Origin: JANSYL01 sp965229695 | GTDB lineage: Bacteria > Pseudomonadota > Alphaproteobacteria > Rhodobacterales > Rhodobacteraceae | Length of the DNA stretch: 64,000 nucleotides | NCBI GenBank assembly: GCA_965229695.1 | Contig: OZ245921.1 | Location: 1,984,001-2,048,000 of the forward strand | Direction: 5' to 3' | Shown here: positions 16,728 through 25,859 of the stretch, piece by piece | Numbering within the stretch: the stretch's first letter is position 1 | Layout: every line of letters starts with the position of its first letter | Notes under the pieces: model-generated | Database searches by the model: none | What the model was told of the DNA's origin: nothing | The model's input: only the letters and a program-made list of their open reading frames with translations | Translations under genes and position numbers: made by a program

Positions 16728-19370
16728 ATGACGGATCACGCCCCAATTGATGCGGCGCTTAAGCGTCTGACCTGGCCCCTGCGTCTGACCCGGCTTGGCC
16801 TGATTGCCGAACGTGGGACGCGGGCGTTTTGGCCGGTCTGGTCGCTGGCATTCATTGCGATTTCGGCCTTTGCATTTGGTCTTATCGGCGCGGTATCCCC
16901 GCCGGTTTTCTGGGCGATCGCAGCGGTTTGGGCGCTGGGTTTTGCCGCGGCACTGATCTTTGGGCTACGCCAGTTCACCCTACCCAGCCCGGAGGAGGCG
17001 CTGGCGCGGCTGGACCAAACCATGCCTGGTCGCCCGATTTCAGCCCTGCTGGATCACCCCGCCATCGGCGCGGATGACCCGGCAGCGCAAACGGTCTGGG
17101 CGGCCCATCTACGCCGCATGGCCGAGCGCGCGGCAGATGCCCGTGCCCCGGAACCCGATTTGCGCCTGTCCCGGCGCGATCCTTACGCGCTGCGCTATAT
17201 CGCGGCCTGCGCTTTGGCCATGGCGCTGCTTTTCGGCACTTTTGGCCGGGTCGATGAGGTCAGCGATGCCGTCACCCTTGGCCCTGGTGCCGCCGTGGCC
17301 AGCGGCCCGTCTTGGGAAGGCTGGGTGGAGCCGCCGCTTTATACCGGCCTGCCCTCGCTCTACCTCAACGATATTGCCGCCCCGTCGTTTCAGGCACCGA
17401 TGGGCGCGCGCGTTACCCTGCGCAGCTATGGCGCGCCGGGGGGAATCACGCTCAGCACCGATATCGGCACGCTGCCGGCGGAAGCTGACCCCAACGCCAG
17501 CATCCAAACCGTGCTGCTGGAACAGTCGGGCACCCTGACCGTCGATGGCCCCGGCGGGCGCAGCTGGGACATTTCCATGATGCCCGACGCCCCGCCCACC
17601 ATCGCGCTGGAGGGCGAGGTGGAGGGCGAACCGCCCGGACAGATGCAATTCAGCTTCACCGCAACCGATGATTACGGCGTCGTTTCGGGCCAAGCCGCGA
17701 TCCGCCTGGATCTGGCCGCCGTCGACCGGCGCTTTGGCCTCATCCCCGACCCCGACCCGCGCGAGGCTGTGGTGCTGGATCTGCCATTGCCGTTCCGCGG
17801 CTCCCGCGCGGAATTCACCGAAGTGCTGCTCGAAGACCTCTCGCAGCATCCCTTTGCCAATCTGCCGATCACCCTGACCCTCACTGTGACCGACGATGCC
17901 GGTCAGATCGGCACCATCAGCTACGATGTGCCACGCCTGCCCGGTCGCCGCTTTTTCGACCCGCTGGCCAATGCGATCATCGAAATGCGCCGCGATATCC
18001 TGTGGGCGCGGGTCAACGCCCCCCGCGCCGCGCGCCTGCTGCGGGCCATGACCCATGACCCCGAGGATGGCTTGGATGAAAGCGTCTATCTGATGCTGCG
18101 CACCGCGATCCGGCGTTTGGAAAGCGGGGTCGACAGCATTTCAGAAGACACCCGTGACCAGGTGGCCGAGCTGCTGTGGAACGCCGCGCTTGAGCTAGAG
18201 ATCGGCGATCTCGACGACGCGCTCGACCGGTTGCGCCGGGCACAAGAGCGTTTGGCCGAGGCGATGGAACAGGGTGCCAGCCAGGAAGAAATCGACCAGC
18301 TCATGCAAGAGCTGCGCGAGGCGATGAATGATTACATGCAGCAACTCGCCGAAAACGCGCAGCCGGGTGAGGATCAGCCGGATCAAGATGGTGAACGCAC
18401 CGAGATGAGCATGAGCGATCTAGAGGAAATGCTGCGCCGGATCGAAGAGTTGATGGAAGAAGGCCGCATGGCCGAAGCCCAACAGATGCTCGAAGCCCTG
18501 CAGCAGATGCTCGAGAATATGGAGGTCACCCAAGGTGGCGAGGGTGGTGACGGCCCCCGCACCCCAGGGCAGGAGGCGATGGAGGGTTTGCAGGACACGC
18601 TGCGCAATCAGCAAGACCTGAGCGATGATGCCTTCCGCGAGTTGCAGGAACGCTTCAACCAAGGCCGTCCCCAGGGCGGTCAAAACCCCCAGCAAGGGCA
18701 GGGCGGTCAGCAAGGTCAACGCCCGCGCCAAGGCCAGGGCAATCAGCAAGGCCAGGGCGATCAGGCCCAGAATGGTCAAGGCGAACAGGGTGGCCAACAA
18801 CAAGGGCCCGATGGCACGCAACCGGGCCAAGGCCAGGGCGGTGAAAATGGCGATGACGCCTTTGGCGGCGAGGGGCTCAGCCTTGCAGAACGGCAAGAAT
18901 TGCTGCGTCGCCAGCTCGAGGAACAGGCCCGCCGCCTGCCCGGATCGGGCACCGAAGCCGGGGATGAGGCGTTGCGCCAATTGGACGAGGCCGGCCGCGC
19001 CATGCGCCAGGCCGAAGACCTTTTGGAAAACGGCGACATCGCCGGGGCCTTGGACGAACAATCCCAAGCGCTCGAAGCCCTGCGCGAAGGCATGAGCCAG
19101 CTGGGCCGCGCTTTGGCCGAAGAACAGGGTGAAGAACCGGGCCAGGGCCAGGCTCAGGGCAACATGGCCCCTGAACAGCCCCTCCAAGACCCGCTTGGCC
19201 GACAGGCCGGCAATTCCGGCGCCTTCGGATCGGATGCCGATATGGAAGCCCGCGAAGAAGCCTTCCGCCGCGCCCGCGACCTGCTTGACGAATTGCGCCG
19301 ACGCTCGGCCGAACAAGACCGTCCCGAGGTCGAGCTGGAATACCTACGCCGGTTGTTGGATCAGTTTTAG
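16728..19370 (+). CDS. TIGR02302/DUF4175 family large membrane protein
   Basis: An 880-residue protein with two N-terminal membrane helices (about residues 35-80), a third near 155, a large middle region containing Ig-like stretches (GEPPGQMQFSFTATDDYG), long acidic helical segments (about 480-620) rich in Glu, Met and Gln, and a Gln/Gly low-complexity linker (about 640-710) before a C-terminal helical part. The layout matches the alphaproteobacterial TIGR02302/DUF4175 family, whose function is unknown. Its place after lysA suggests, without proof, a cell-envelope role. The convergent zinc-ribbon gene ends seven bases away. Confidence 0.85.
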   Translation: MTDHAPIDAALKRLTWPLRLTRLGLIAERGTRAFWPVWSLAFIAISAFAFGLIGAVSPPVFWAIAAVWALGFAAALIFGLRQFTLPSPEEALARLDQTMPGRPISALLDHPAIGADDPAAQTVWAAHLRRMAERAADARAPEPDLRLSRRDPYALRYIAACALAMALLFGTFGRVDEVSDAVTLGPGAAVASGPSWEGWVEPPLYTGLPSLYLNDIAAPSFQAPMGARVTLRSYGAPGGITLSTDIGTLPAEADPNASIQTVLLEQSGTLTVDGPGGRSWDISMMPDAPPTIALEGEVEGEPPGQMQFSFTATDDYGVVSGQAAIRLDLAAVDRRFGLIPDPDPREAVVLDLPLPFRGSRAEFTEVLLEDLSQHPFANLPITLTLTVTDDAGQIGTISYDVPRLPGRRFFDPLANAIIEMRRDILWARVNAPRAARLLRAMTHDPEDGLDESVYLMLRTAIRRLESGVDSISEDTRDQVAELLWNAALELEIGDLDDALDRLRRAQERLAEAMEQGASQEEIDQLMQELREAMNDYMQQLAENAQPGEDQPDQDGERTEMSMSDLEEMLRRIEELMEEGRMAEAQQMLEALQQMLENMEVTQGGEGGDGPRTPGQEAMEGLQDTLRNQQDLSDDAFRELQERFNQGRPQGGQNPQQGQGGQQGQRPRQGQGNQQGQGDQAQNGQGEQGGQQQGPDGTQPGQGQGGENGDDAFGGEGLSLAERQELLRRQLEEQARRLPGSGTEAGDEALRQLDEAGRAMRQAEDLLENGDIAGALDEQSQALEALREGMSQLGRALAEEQGEEPGQGQAQGNMAPEQPLQDPLGRQAGNSGAFGSDADMEAREEAFRRARDLLDELRRRSAEQDRPEVELEYLRRLLDQF
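18640..18850 (+). repeat. Coding Gln/Gly minisatellite-like tract
   Basis: Within the TIGR02302 gene, short units such as CAAGGCCAGGGC and GGTCAGCAAGGTCAA recur and encode a tract dominated by Gln and Gly with occasional Asn, Pro and Asp. It is imperfect, so it reads as an expanded low-complexity linker rather than a clean tandem array. Such tracts can change length by slippage. Confidence 0.7.
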
Positions 19371-19377
19371 GGCGGGT

Positions 19378-20121
19378 TTAGCCTTCGGTATTGCTGACGA
19401 GGTTCCGGGCCATGTCATCCAGCCAGAAACGCCCGTTATTCACCAGGTCTTCAAAACGCCGCAGCACCGGTTCAGCTTGGGGCACAACCTCGGCCACCGC
19501 ATCCACGTTGCTGTAAAGCAAAACCCCCGCGATGCTGAAAATCAGCACCAATAGAAAGCCGCTGCGCACGCCACGTCGGCGGGCGGGGGCAGTTTCTAGG
19601 GTTTCGATGTCAGACGCATCCTCTTCCTCAGGCGATCGGTCGCCGGTTGCCCGGAGGGTAGAATTGATCTCTTCGATATCCGGCAACAGATCGCGGCGCG
19701 ATCCGCCGTGATCGGCATCGGCGTCGAACGCATCTTGCGCCTCGTCCAACTCGGCCCGGCGGCGGGCACGGTTGGCCGCGTCAGCCTCTTCTTCCAGGGG
19801 CATTTCGGCTTGGGTCTCAACCGGGTCCGATTCCCCACGGCGAAGCCGGGCCTCGCGCTCGGCTTCCTCGCGCAGAATATCGCGCACACCGGGGTCGATC
19901 TCGCGCCGGGTGGGGCGCGGGTTTGGTTGGGTTTCAGGCGCCGGTTCGTCGTCAAGCGCCCCGCGTGCAACATGCACGGCGGTGGGTTGCACATCGACCC
20001 GGCGACCAGGCTGAAACCAAGTTGTGGTACAGTTCGAGCATTGCACATCCCGGCCTTCCGGCGGGACCATGCTGTCATCAACCTCGTAACGGGCGCTGCA
20101 ATTGGGGCAGGTCAGCCGCAT
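19378..20121 (-). CDS. Zinc-ribbon (MJ0042-type) single-pass membrane protein
   Basis: A 247-residue protein beginning with a zinc ribbon (LTCPNCSARYEVDD then CSNCTTTWFQPG; two CxxC pairs in the first 35 residues). A long acidic and Arg-rich, probably disordered middle follows, then one membrane helix (SGFLLVLIFSIAGVLLYSNV, about residues 186-207) and a short C-terminal tail. This architecture is common in alphaproteobacteria (zinc-ribbon domain-containing proteins) with no settled function. It is divergent from ftsE, so a link to cell division is possible but not shown. Confidence 0.83.
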   Translation of the reverse strand: MRLTCPNCSARYEVDDSMVPPEGRDVQCSNCTTTWFQPGRRVDVQPTAVHVARGALDDEPAPETQPNPRPTRREIDPGVRDILREEAEREARLRRGESDPVETQAEMPLEEEADAANRARRRAELDEAQDAFDADADHGGSRRDLLPDIEEINSTLRATGDRSPEEEDASDIETLETAPARRRGVRSGFLLVLIFSIAGVLLYSNVDAVAEVVPQAEPVLRRFEDLVNNGRFWLDDMARNLVSNTEG

Positions 20122-20296
20122 GTTATTCCCGTTTCTCCCGACGCATCATGGGGTTCGCCCCTGGCATGGCGCCACCGCTCTTGCTTTATCTTGTAGCAAT
20201 GGCCCCCGGCGTTTCCAAGCATTTGTGCCATGACCGATTGCAACCCCGTCCTTTCCGTTGCAAGACAGGCAGACGCAACCCCACGAGGTCCGTCGC

Positions 20297-20970
<674 letters not shown>

Positions 20971-20974
<4 letters not shown>

Positions 20975-21873
20975 GCGTGCTGGGCGATATCGCGGCGCTC
21001 TTGCGCGGGGATGCCCAAGCCGACCGCGTGGTGCCGCGCACCGGCCAATCCGCGCGCCTGACCGTCGCCACCGCCGGGGCCATGGCGTTTCTGGCGGTCT
21101 TTGCCCTGGCGCTGTCGGTGTCCTCCGGGCGTTTGGCGGATCGCTGGTCGGATGCTTTGGCCCGCACCTCGACCATCCGCTTGGCCGCGCCACCGGCCGA
21201 GTTAGAGGCGCAGACCTGGGCCGTTTTGACTGTTTTAGAACAAACCCCCGGTGTCGATAGCGCCCGCGCCCTGACCGATGACGAACAAACCGCACTGCTT
21301 GAGCCTTGGTTCGGCCCCGATCTGCCGATTGGCGATCTGCCGATCCCGCGCCTGATCGAAATCATCGAAACCCCCGAAGGGTTCGACAGTGACGGCTTGC
21401 GCCTGCGCTTGGCCGCTGAGGTCCCCGGCGCGGTGCTGGACGATCACACACGCTGGCGCAGGCCTCTGGTGGCCGCCGCCGAACGTTTGCGCCTTTTGGG
21501 ATGGATATCTTTGGCCCTGATCCTGGGATCGACCGCCGCGATGATCACCTTGGCCGCGCAATCGGCGTTGGCCGCGAATGAACAGGTGATCCGCGTCTTA
21601 CGTCTGGTCGGCGCGCGCGACACCTATATCGCCCGCGCCTTTGTGCGCCGCTTTACCCTGCGCGCCTTGTTGGGGGCGGCGGTTGGCGTGGCACTGGGCA
21701 CCATTGCCGTCGCCCTGTTGCCCAGCGCGTCCGAGGCGGGCGGGTTCCTAACCGGTCTGGGTTTTCAGGGCGCGGGCTGGGCCATTCCGCTGCTGATCCC
21801 AATCCTTGCCGCAATCACCGCCTTTATCGCCACGCGGATCGCGGCCTTCCGCACGCTAAGGGGGCTGCCATGA
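20971..21873 (+). CDS. ftsX: Cell-division protein FtsX
   Basis: Membrane partner of FtsE. The 300-residue protein has an N-terminal membrane helix (VATAGAMAFLAVFALALSVSS), a periplasmic domain (about residues 60-160), and three further helices, including LGWISLALILGSTAAMITLA and a C-terminal pair, as expected for FtsX. The segment VIRVLRLVGARDTYIARAFVRR is typical of the cytoplasmic coupling loop. It overlaps ftsE and plsC by four bases on each side, so the three are translationally coupled. Confidence 0.92.
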
Positions 21874-22619
21874 TCCAATGGCTCCGCTCACTCATCTTCA
21901 TCGTCCAGACCTATGTGGCGATGCTGGTTCTGGGCCTGGTCTTTTTTCCATGGGCTCTGTTTAGCTCGCGCGGGGCCCATGCGGCGTGTCACGCCTGGGC
22001 CTCCTGGGTGATTTGGACCATGCGCTGGATGACCGGGATCAAGACCGAAATCCGCGGCACGCCCCCCGCCGATGAGGTTCTGGTGCCCGCCAAGCACCAA
22101 TCCTTCCTGGACATCATCATGATCTACAACGCCATGCCGCGCGGTAAGTTCATTATGAAACGCATCCTGATCTTCGCACCGATCCTGGGCCAATACGCCC
22201 TGCGGATCGGCTGCGTTCCGGTGAACCGCGGCAAACGCGGTGCGGCGATCAAAAAGATGCTGGCCGATGTAAAATCGGGCAAGCAGCAGGGCGGGCAGTT
22301 AATCATCTACCCCCAAGGCACCCGCGTCGCCCCGGGCGATCACCTGCCCTACAAAATCGGCAGCGCGCTGCTTTATGAACAGCTTGGCCAGCCGGTTGTG
22401 CCGGTCGCGGCCAATGTTGGCCTGTTCTGGCCCAAACGCGGAATCATGCGCCGTCCGGGCACGGCGGTCGTGGAGTTTCTGCCCCGGATCGAGCCGGGCC
22501 TGAGCAAGAATGAATTCCTGGCCCGCCTGGAAACCGATATCGAAACCGCCAGCAACGCGTTGTTGGAGGAGGCTGGGTTTGACCCCGCCAAGACGGAGGC
22601 GATCGATGCAAAAGATTGA
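21870..22619 (+). CDS. plsC: 1-acyl-sn-glycerol-3-phosphate acyltransferase
   Basis: Transfers the second acyl chain to lysophosphatidic acid, giving phosphatidic acid. The 249-residue protein has one N-terminal membrane segment, the catalytic HX4D box as HQSFLD, the substrate-binding PVNRGKRG and the YPQGTR motif. It is coupled to ftsX by a four-base overlap, joining envelope division and phospholipid synthesis in one transcript. The next gene starts inside its last 14 bases. PlsY, which makes its substrate, is encoded at 41 kb. Confidence 0.93.
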   Translation: MIQWLRSLIFIVQTYVAMLVLGLVFFPWALFSSRGAHAACHAWASWVIWTMRWMTGIKTEIRGTPPADEVLVPAKHQSFLDIIMIYNAMPRGKFIMKRILIFAPILGQYALRIGCVPVNRGKRGAAIKKMLADVKSGKQQGGQLIIYPQGTRVAPGDHLPYKIGSALLYEQLGQPVVPVAANVGLFWPKRGIMRRPGTAVVEFLPRIEPGLSKNEFLARLETDIETASNALLEEAGFDPAKTEAIDAKD

Positions 22620-23202
22620 GACCATGGCCCAGCTTGAGGCAATGTTCGACGCGCCGGTGCCGCGGTCCCTCACCAAAGTCACGCCGCGCATCACGCCGCT
22701 TTACCGCGAATGGATCGAGGCGTCGAAGTTCTGCATCCTTTCCACGGTCGGCCCAGAAGGCACCGATGCCAGCCCGCGCGGCGATGATGGTCCGGTGGTG
22801 CGTATCGCGGATGATCGCACCATCTGGCTGCCCGATTGGCGCGGCAACAATCGCATCGACAGCCTGCGCAACATCGTGCGCGATCCGCGCATCAGCCTGA
22901 TGTTCATGGTGCCCGGCTGCAGCAATGTCGTGCGCGCCAATGGCACCGCCTATCTGACCGACGATCCCAGCGTCACCGGCAGCTTTGAACAGGCGGGTAA
23001 ACACCCCAAACTGGTCATCGTCATGGCGCTGGAGGAGCTTTACTTCCAATGCGCCAAGGCGATCATGCGCTCGCGCCTTTGGGCGGGTGAGGCCCCGGAT
23101 GTGCCCACCGCCGGACAGTTCGTGAAAGAGGTTGAGGCCAGCTTTGACGCCGACGCCTATGATGACGGCTATGCCGAATATGCCAAACCCCGGATGTGGT
23201 AG
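22606..23202 (+). CDS. Pyridoxamine 5'-phosphate oxidase-like FMN protein (MSMEG_1061 type)
   Basis: A 198-residue split-barrel flavoprotein: CILSTVGPEGTDASPRGDD is the FMN-binding strand-loop, followed by IWLPDWRGNNRIDSLRNI and the C-terminal KAIMRSRLW. This wording is that of the FMN-dependent PPOX-type MSMEG_1061 group rather than true PdxH. The substrate is unknown. The ATG at 22606 overlaps plsC by 14 bases; ATG at 22624 is an alternative start. It belongs to the ftsEX-plsC transcript. Confidence 0.82.
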   Translation: MQKIETMAQLEAMFDAPVPRSLTKVTPRITPLYREWIEASKFCILSTVGPEGTDASPRGDDGPVVRIADDRTIWLPDWRGNNRIDSLRNIVRDPRISLMFMVPGCSNVVRANGTAYLTDDPSVTGSFEQAGKHPKLVIVMALEELYFQCAKAIMRSRLWAGEAPDVPTAGQFVKEVEASFDADAYDDGYAEYAKPRMW

Positions 23203-23211
23203 GGCGACGCG

Positions 23212-23433
23212 ATGCTGAAGATTATCGGACTTATCGCCGGGTTTTTGGGGGCCATTGTTGCCGGGATGGGGGCCGTCATGGCCTTTCAGATTTTCCAGCA
23301 GATACCGGTGCTTTGCCCCGCTGACCCGGCTTGCGAAAGCGCACGGGGCGCCGCCTGGATCGCGGTTTTCGGATCGGTTGTTGGGGTGGTCACCATGATC
23401 GCCGGCTTCATGATCCGGCGACGGGCGGAATAG
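23212..23433 (+). CDS. Small two-helix membrane protein
   Basis: A 73-residue protein with two membrane helices (IIGLIAGFLGAIVAGMGAVM and AAWIAVFGSVVGVVTMIAGF) joined by a short loop containing two Cys (VLCPADPACES), and a basic RRRAE tail. It starts nine bases after the PPOX gene and is likely the last gene of the ftsE operon. It ends six bases from the convergent accA. I do not recognise the family. Confidence 0.65.
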   Translation: MLKIIGLIAGFLGAIVAGMGAVMAFQIFQQIPVLCPADPACESARGAAWIAVFGSVVGVVTMIAGFMIRRRAE

Positions 23434-23439
23434 CCGGGG

Positions 23440-24402
23440 TTAAGCCGCCAGCCCTTTCGACCCCATATCCAGGTATTTCCGCCGTCGCCCGGCGATCAAC
23501 GCATCGCGCTCGGCACCTTTCAACTGCGCCAGCATCGAAGCGATGGCCTTGCCAACCTCGGCGATCGTGCCCGTCCGGTCGCGTTGCGCGCCGCCGGCGG
23601 GTTCTTTCACCACCATGTCGCAGACCCCCAGCTTATGCAGGTCTTGCGCGGTCAGGCGCAGCGCCTCGGCGGCCTCGCGCATCTTCTCGGCGTCTTTCCA
23701 AAGGATCGAGGCGCAGCCCTCGGGGCTGATCACCGAATAGATCGAATGTTCCAGCATGGCGAGCTTGTCAGCGGTGGCAAAGGCCACTGCCCCGCCGGAC
23801 CCCCCCTCACCAATGATGATAGAAATCAGGGGTACGCCGATTTGCAGGCATTTCTCGGTCGACCGTGCAATCGCCTCGGATTGGCCCCGCTCCTCCGCGC
23901 CCTTGCCGGGATAGGCGCCGGGCGTGTCGACCAGGGTGATCACCGGCAGGCCAAAGCGATCGGCCAAGTCCATCAGACGCACGGCTTTTCGGTAGCCCTC
24001 GGGCCGCGCCATGCCGAAATTCCGTTCGATCCGGGTTTTCGTGTCTGCGCCCTTTTCATGGCCGATCACCACCACCGGTGTATCCTGGAACCGGGCCAAG
24101 CCCCCCATCACCGCGTGGTCATCGGCAAAATTCCGATCCCCGGCCAGGGGGGTATATTCGTTAAACAGCGCCTCGATATAGTCCCGGCAATGGGGCCGGT
24201 CGGGGTGGCGCGCCACCTGGCATTTCCGCCAAGGTGTCAGATCCTTATAGAGATCGCGCAGCATATCGGAGGCTTTCTTGTCCAGCGCCGCCGCTTCGGC
24301 CTCCACATCCATTTCATCATTGCGCCGGGCCAGGGCGCGCAGCTCTTCAGCTTTGCCTTCGATCTCGGCCAGGGGCTTTTCGAAGTCGAGGTAATTCTTC
24401 AT
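23440..24402 (-). CDS. accA: Acetyl-CoA carboxylase carboxyltransferase subunit alpha
   Basis: With AccD it transfers the carboxyl group from biotin to acetyl-CoA, forming malonyl-CoA for fatty acid synthesis. The 320-residue protein begins MKNYLDFEKPLAEIEGKAEE, contains LVDTPGAYPGKGAEERGQSE and IIGEGGSGGAVAFA (oxyanion-hole glycines), and ends near the family length. The start MKNYLDF at 24402 fits the family better than an upstream MTG start. accD is not in the window. It is divergent from the AraC-type gene. Confidence 0.96.
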   Translation of the reverse strand: MKNYLDFEKPLAEIEGKAEELRALARRNDEMDVEAEAAALDKKASDMLRDLYKDLTPWRKCQVARHPDRPHCRDYIEALFNEYTPLAGDRNFADDHAVMGGLARFQDTPVVVIGHEKGADTKTRIERNFGMARPEGYRKAVRLMDLADRFGLPVITLVDTPGAYPGKGAEERGQSEAIARSTEKCLQIGVPLISIIIGEGGSGGAVAFATADKLAMLEHSIYSVISPEGCASILWKDAEKMREAAEALRLTAQDLHKLGVCDMVVKEPAGGAQRDRTGTIAEVGKAIASMLAQLKGAERDALIAGRRRKYLDMGSKGLAA

Positions 24403-24534
24403 CGCGTGCGGTCCGGTCACTACCTTTTGGGTTCCAAGCTATATGACGATGCCGAGGGGCGGATGCAACTCGGCAAGATTTGCGAATGGCAGATCGGCGA
24501 TGAGCACAGGTGGAACGCATCAAGGGAGATACCG

Positions 24535-25371
24535 ATGCCCGCAAGCTACGAAGACCGGCTGCTCAGGGTTCTGGCCTATATCTACGACAACCCGGCTGGC
24601 GACCTGTCGCTCGACACGCTGGCCGATGTCGCCGCGATGAGCCGGTTTCACTGGCACCGCGTGTTTCGCGCGATGACCGGGGAAACCTGCGCCCAAGCCG
24701 TGCGCCGCGTGCGCCTGCACCGGGCGGCGGTCTGGCTGGTGCAAAGCGATCTGTCGCTTCGGCAGATCGCGGGGCAGGTGGGCTATCCCAGCCTGTCCAG
24801 CTTCACCCGAGCTTTTCAAACGGCCCATGGGATGACCCCTGGCGCGTTCCGGAACCGCGGCGAAATGCTGCCGCCTTTGCAACGTGCTGAAAGAGGAGAC
24901 TACCCTGTGTACCCTATCGAGATCATGGACCAACCCGCCCGCCGTCTGGCCGCCATGCCGCATCAAGGCCCATACCCTGAGGTCGGCAAAGCCTTTGAAA
25001 GCGTGGCTGCCGTCTTCACCTCCCGCAACCTTTGGCCGCATGCGCTGGGCATGGTCGGCGTCTATTACGACGACCCCGAGGCCACTGCGCCCGACGCGCT
25101 GCGCAGCCATGCTGGCGTCACCGTGAACAGTGATCTGTCGATCGAAGCCCCGCTTGAGGAGGTCAACTTGCCCGCCGGTCGCTACGCGGTGATGCATTAC
25201 AAAGGCCCCTATTCCGGCCTCGCCGCCGCTTACAAGCATATGTACGGCGTCTGGGTGCCGGACTCAGGCGAAGAGCTTGGCGATCACCCCCCGATTGAGG
25301 TCTATTTGAATAGCCCGCAAGACACCCCGCCCGATGAGCTGCTGACCGATGTCTGCGTGCCGTTGAAATAG
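24535..25371 (+). CDS. AraC-family regulator with C-terminal GyrI-like ligand domain
   Basis: A 278-residue regulator. The N-terminal part is an AraC double helix-turn-helix (LSLDTLADVAAMSRFHWHRV then LSLRQIAGQVGYPSLSSFTR). The C-terminal half (about residues 120-278) is a GyrI-like/effector-binding domain ending EVYLNSPQDTPPDELLTDV. This Rob/SoxS-like layout with a small-molecule sensor is typical of drug or stress-response regulators. Start at 24535 chosen for the AGGGAG site; the frame is open much further upstream through accA antisense. The next gene encodes a free copy of the sensor domain, 11 bases on. Confidence 0.88.
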   Translation: MPASYEDRLLRVLAYIYDNPAGDLSLDTLADVAAMSRFHWHRVFRAMTGETCAQAVRRVRLHRAAVWLVQSDLSLRQIAGQVGYPSLSSFTRAFQTAHGMTPGAFRNRGEMLPPLQRAERGDYPVYPIEIMDQPARRLAAMPHQGPYPEVGKAFESVAAVFTSRNLWPHALGMVGVYYDDPEATAPDALRSHAGVTVNSDLSIEAPLEEVNLPAGRYAVMHYKGPYSGLAAAYKHMYGVWVPDSGEELGDHPPIEVYLNSPQDTPPDELLTDVCVPLK

Positions 25372-25382
25372 GACAACTAGCC

Positions 25383-25850
25383 ATGCCCGATATCCAAACG
25401 ATCACTGAGACGGTCGATCTGCCCCTAATTGGCGTGCCCCATCCCGGGAGCCATTTGGGCATTGGGCAGGCCTTTCAGCGGATGGCCGATCAGTTGACCG
25501 CCCAAGGCCTATGGTGCCAAGCGGGGGCCTGGGCGGCGATCTACCACAACAGCCCCGGCGCGGTGCCCGAGGCGCAGTTGCGCTCCCATGCCTGTTGCCT
25601 ATTCCCGGCTGATGCCAGCCTGCCCGATGGGTTTGACCGCGTGACCGTTCCCGCCGGTCGCTATGCCGAGGTCGTCCATGCCGGACCATATGATGGTTTG
25701 CCGAAAACCTGGATGTGGTTCCGGCAAACCGGCATGGGACAGGCGGGTTTGCGCGCCGGGGCCGGTCCATCGGTTGAGATGTATCTCAACGACCCCGACA
25801 CCACCGCGCCCGAGGCCCTGCGGACGCGGCTTCTGATTCCGATCAGCTAG
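25383..25850 (+). CDS. Stand-alone GyrI-like domain protein
   Basis: A 155-residue protein equal to one GyrI-like domain with no DNA-binding part. It parallels the C-terminal half of the preceding AraC protein: VPAGRYAEVVHAGPYDGL against LPAGRYAVMHYKGPYSGL, and SVEMYLNDPDTTAPEALRT against IEVYLNSPQDTPPDELLTD. SbmC/GyrI of E. coli protects gyrase from toxins, but many relatives bind or hydrolyse small molecules. Co-transcribed with the regulator; convergent with mcl1 nine bases away. Confidence 0.82.
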   Translation: MPDIQTITETVDLPLIGVPHPGSHLGIGQAFQRMADQLTAQGLWCQAGAWAAIYHNSPGAVPEAQLRSHACCLFPADASLPDGFDRVTVPAGRYAEVVHAGPYDGLPKTWMWFRQTGMGQAGLRAGAGPSVEMYLNDPDTTAPEALRTRLLIPIS

Positions 25851-25859
25851 CGGGCGGTA

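Noticed and set aside
18420..19316. Minus-strand open frame (298 codons) inside the TIGR02302 gene
   Set aside because: Its Leu/Ala-rich product arises from reading the Gln/Gly repeat in antisense; no ribosome-binding site and no family.
23584..24534. Long N-terminal extension of the AraC-type gene
   Set aside because: The frame is open only because it is antisense to accA; the regulator aligns from the ATG at 24535 with its AGGGAG site.
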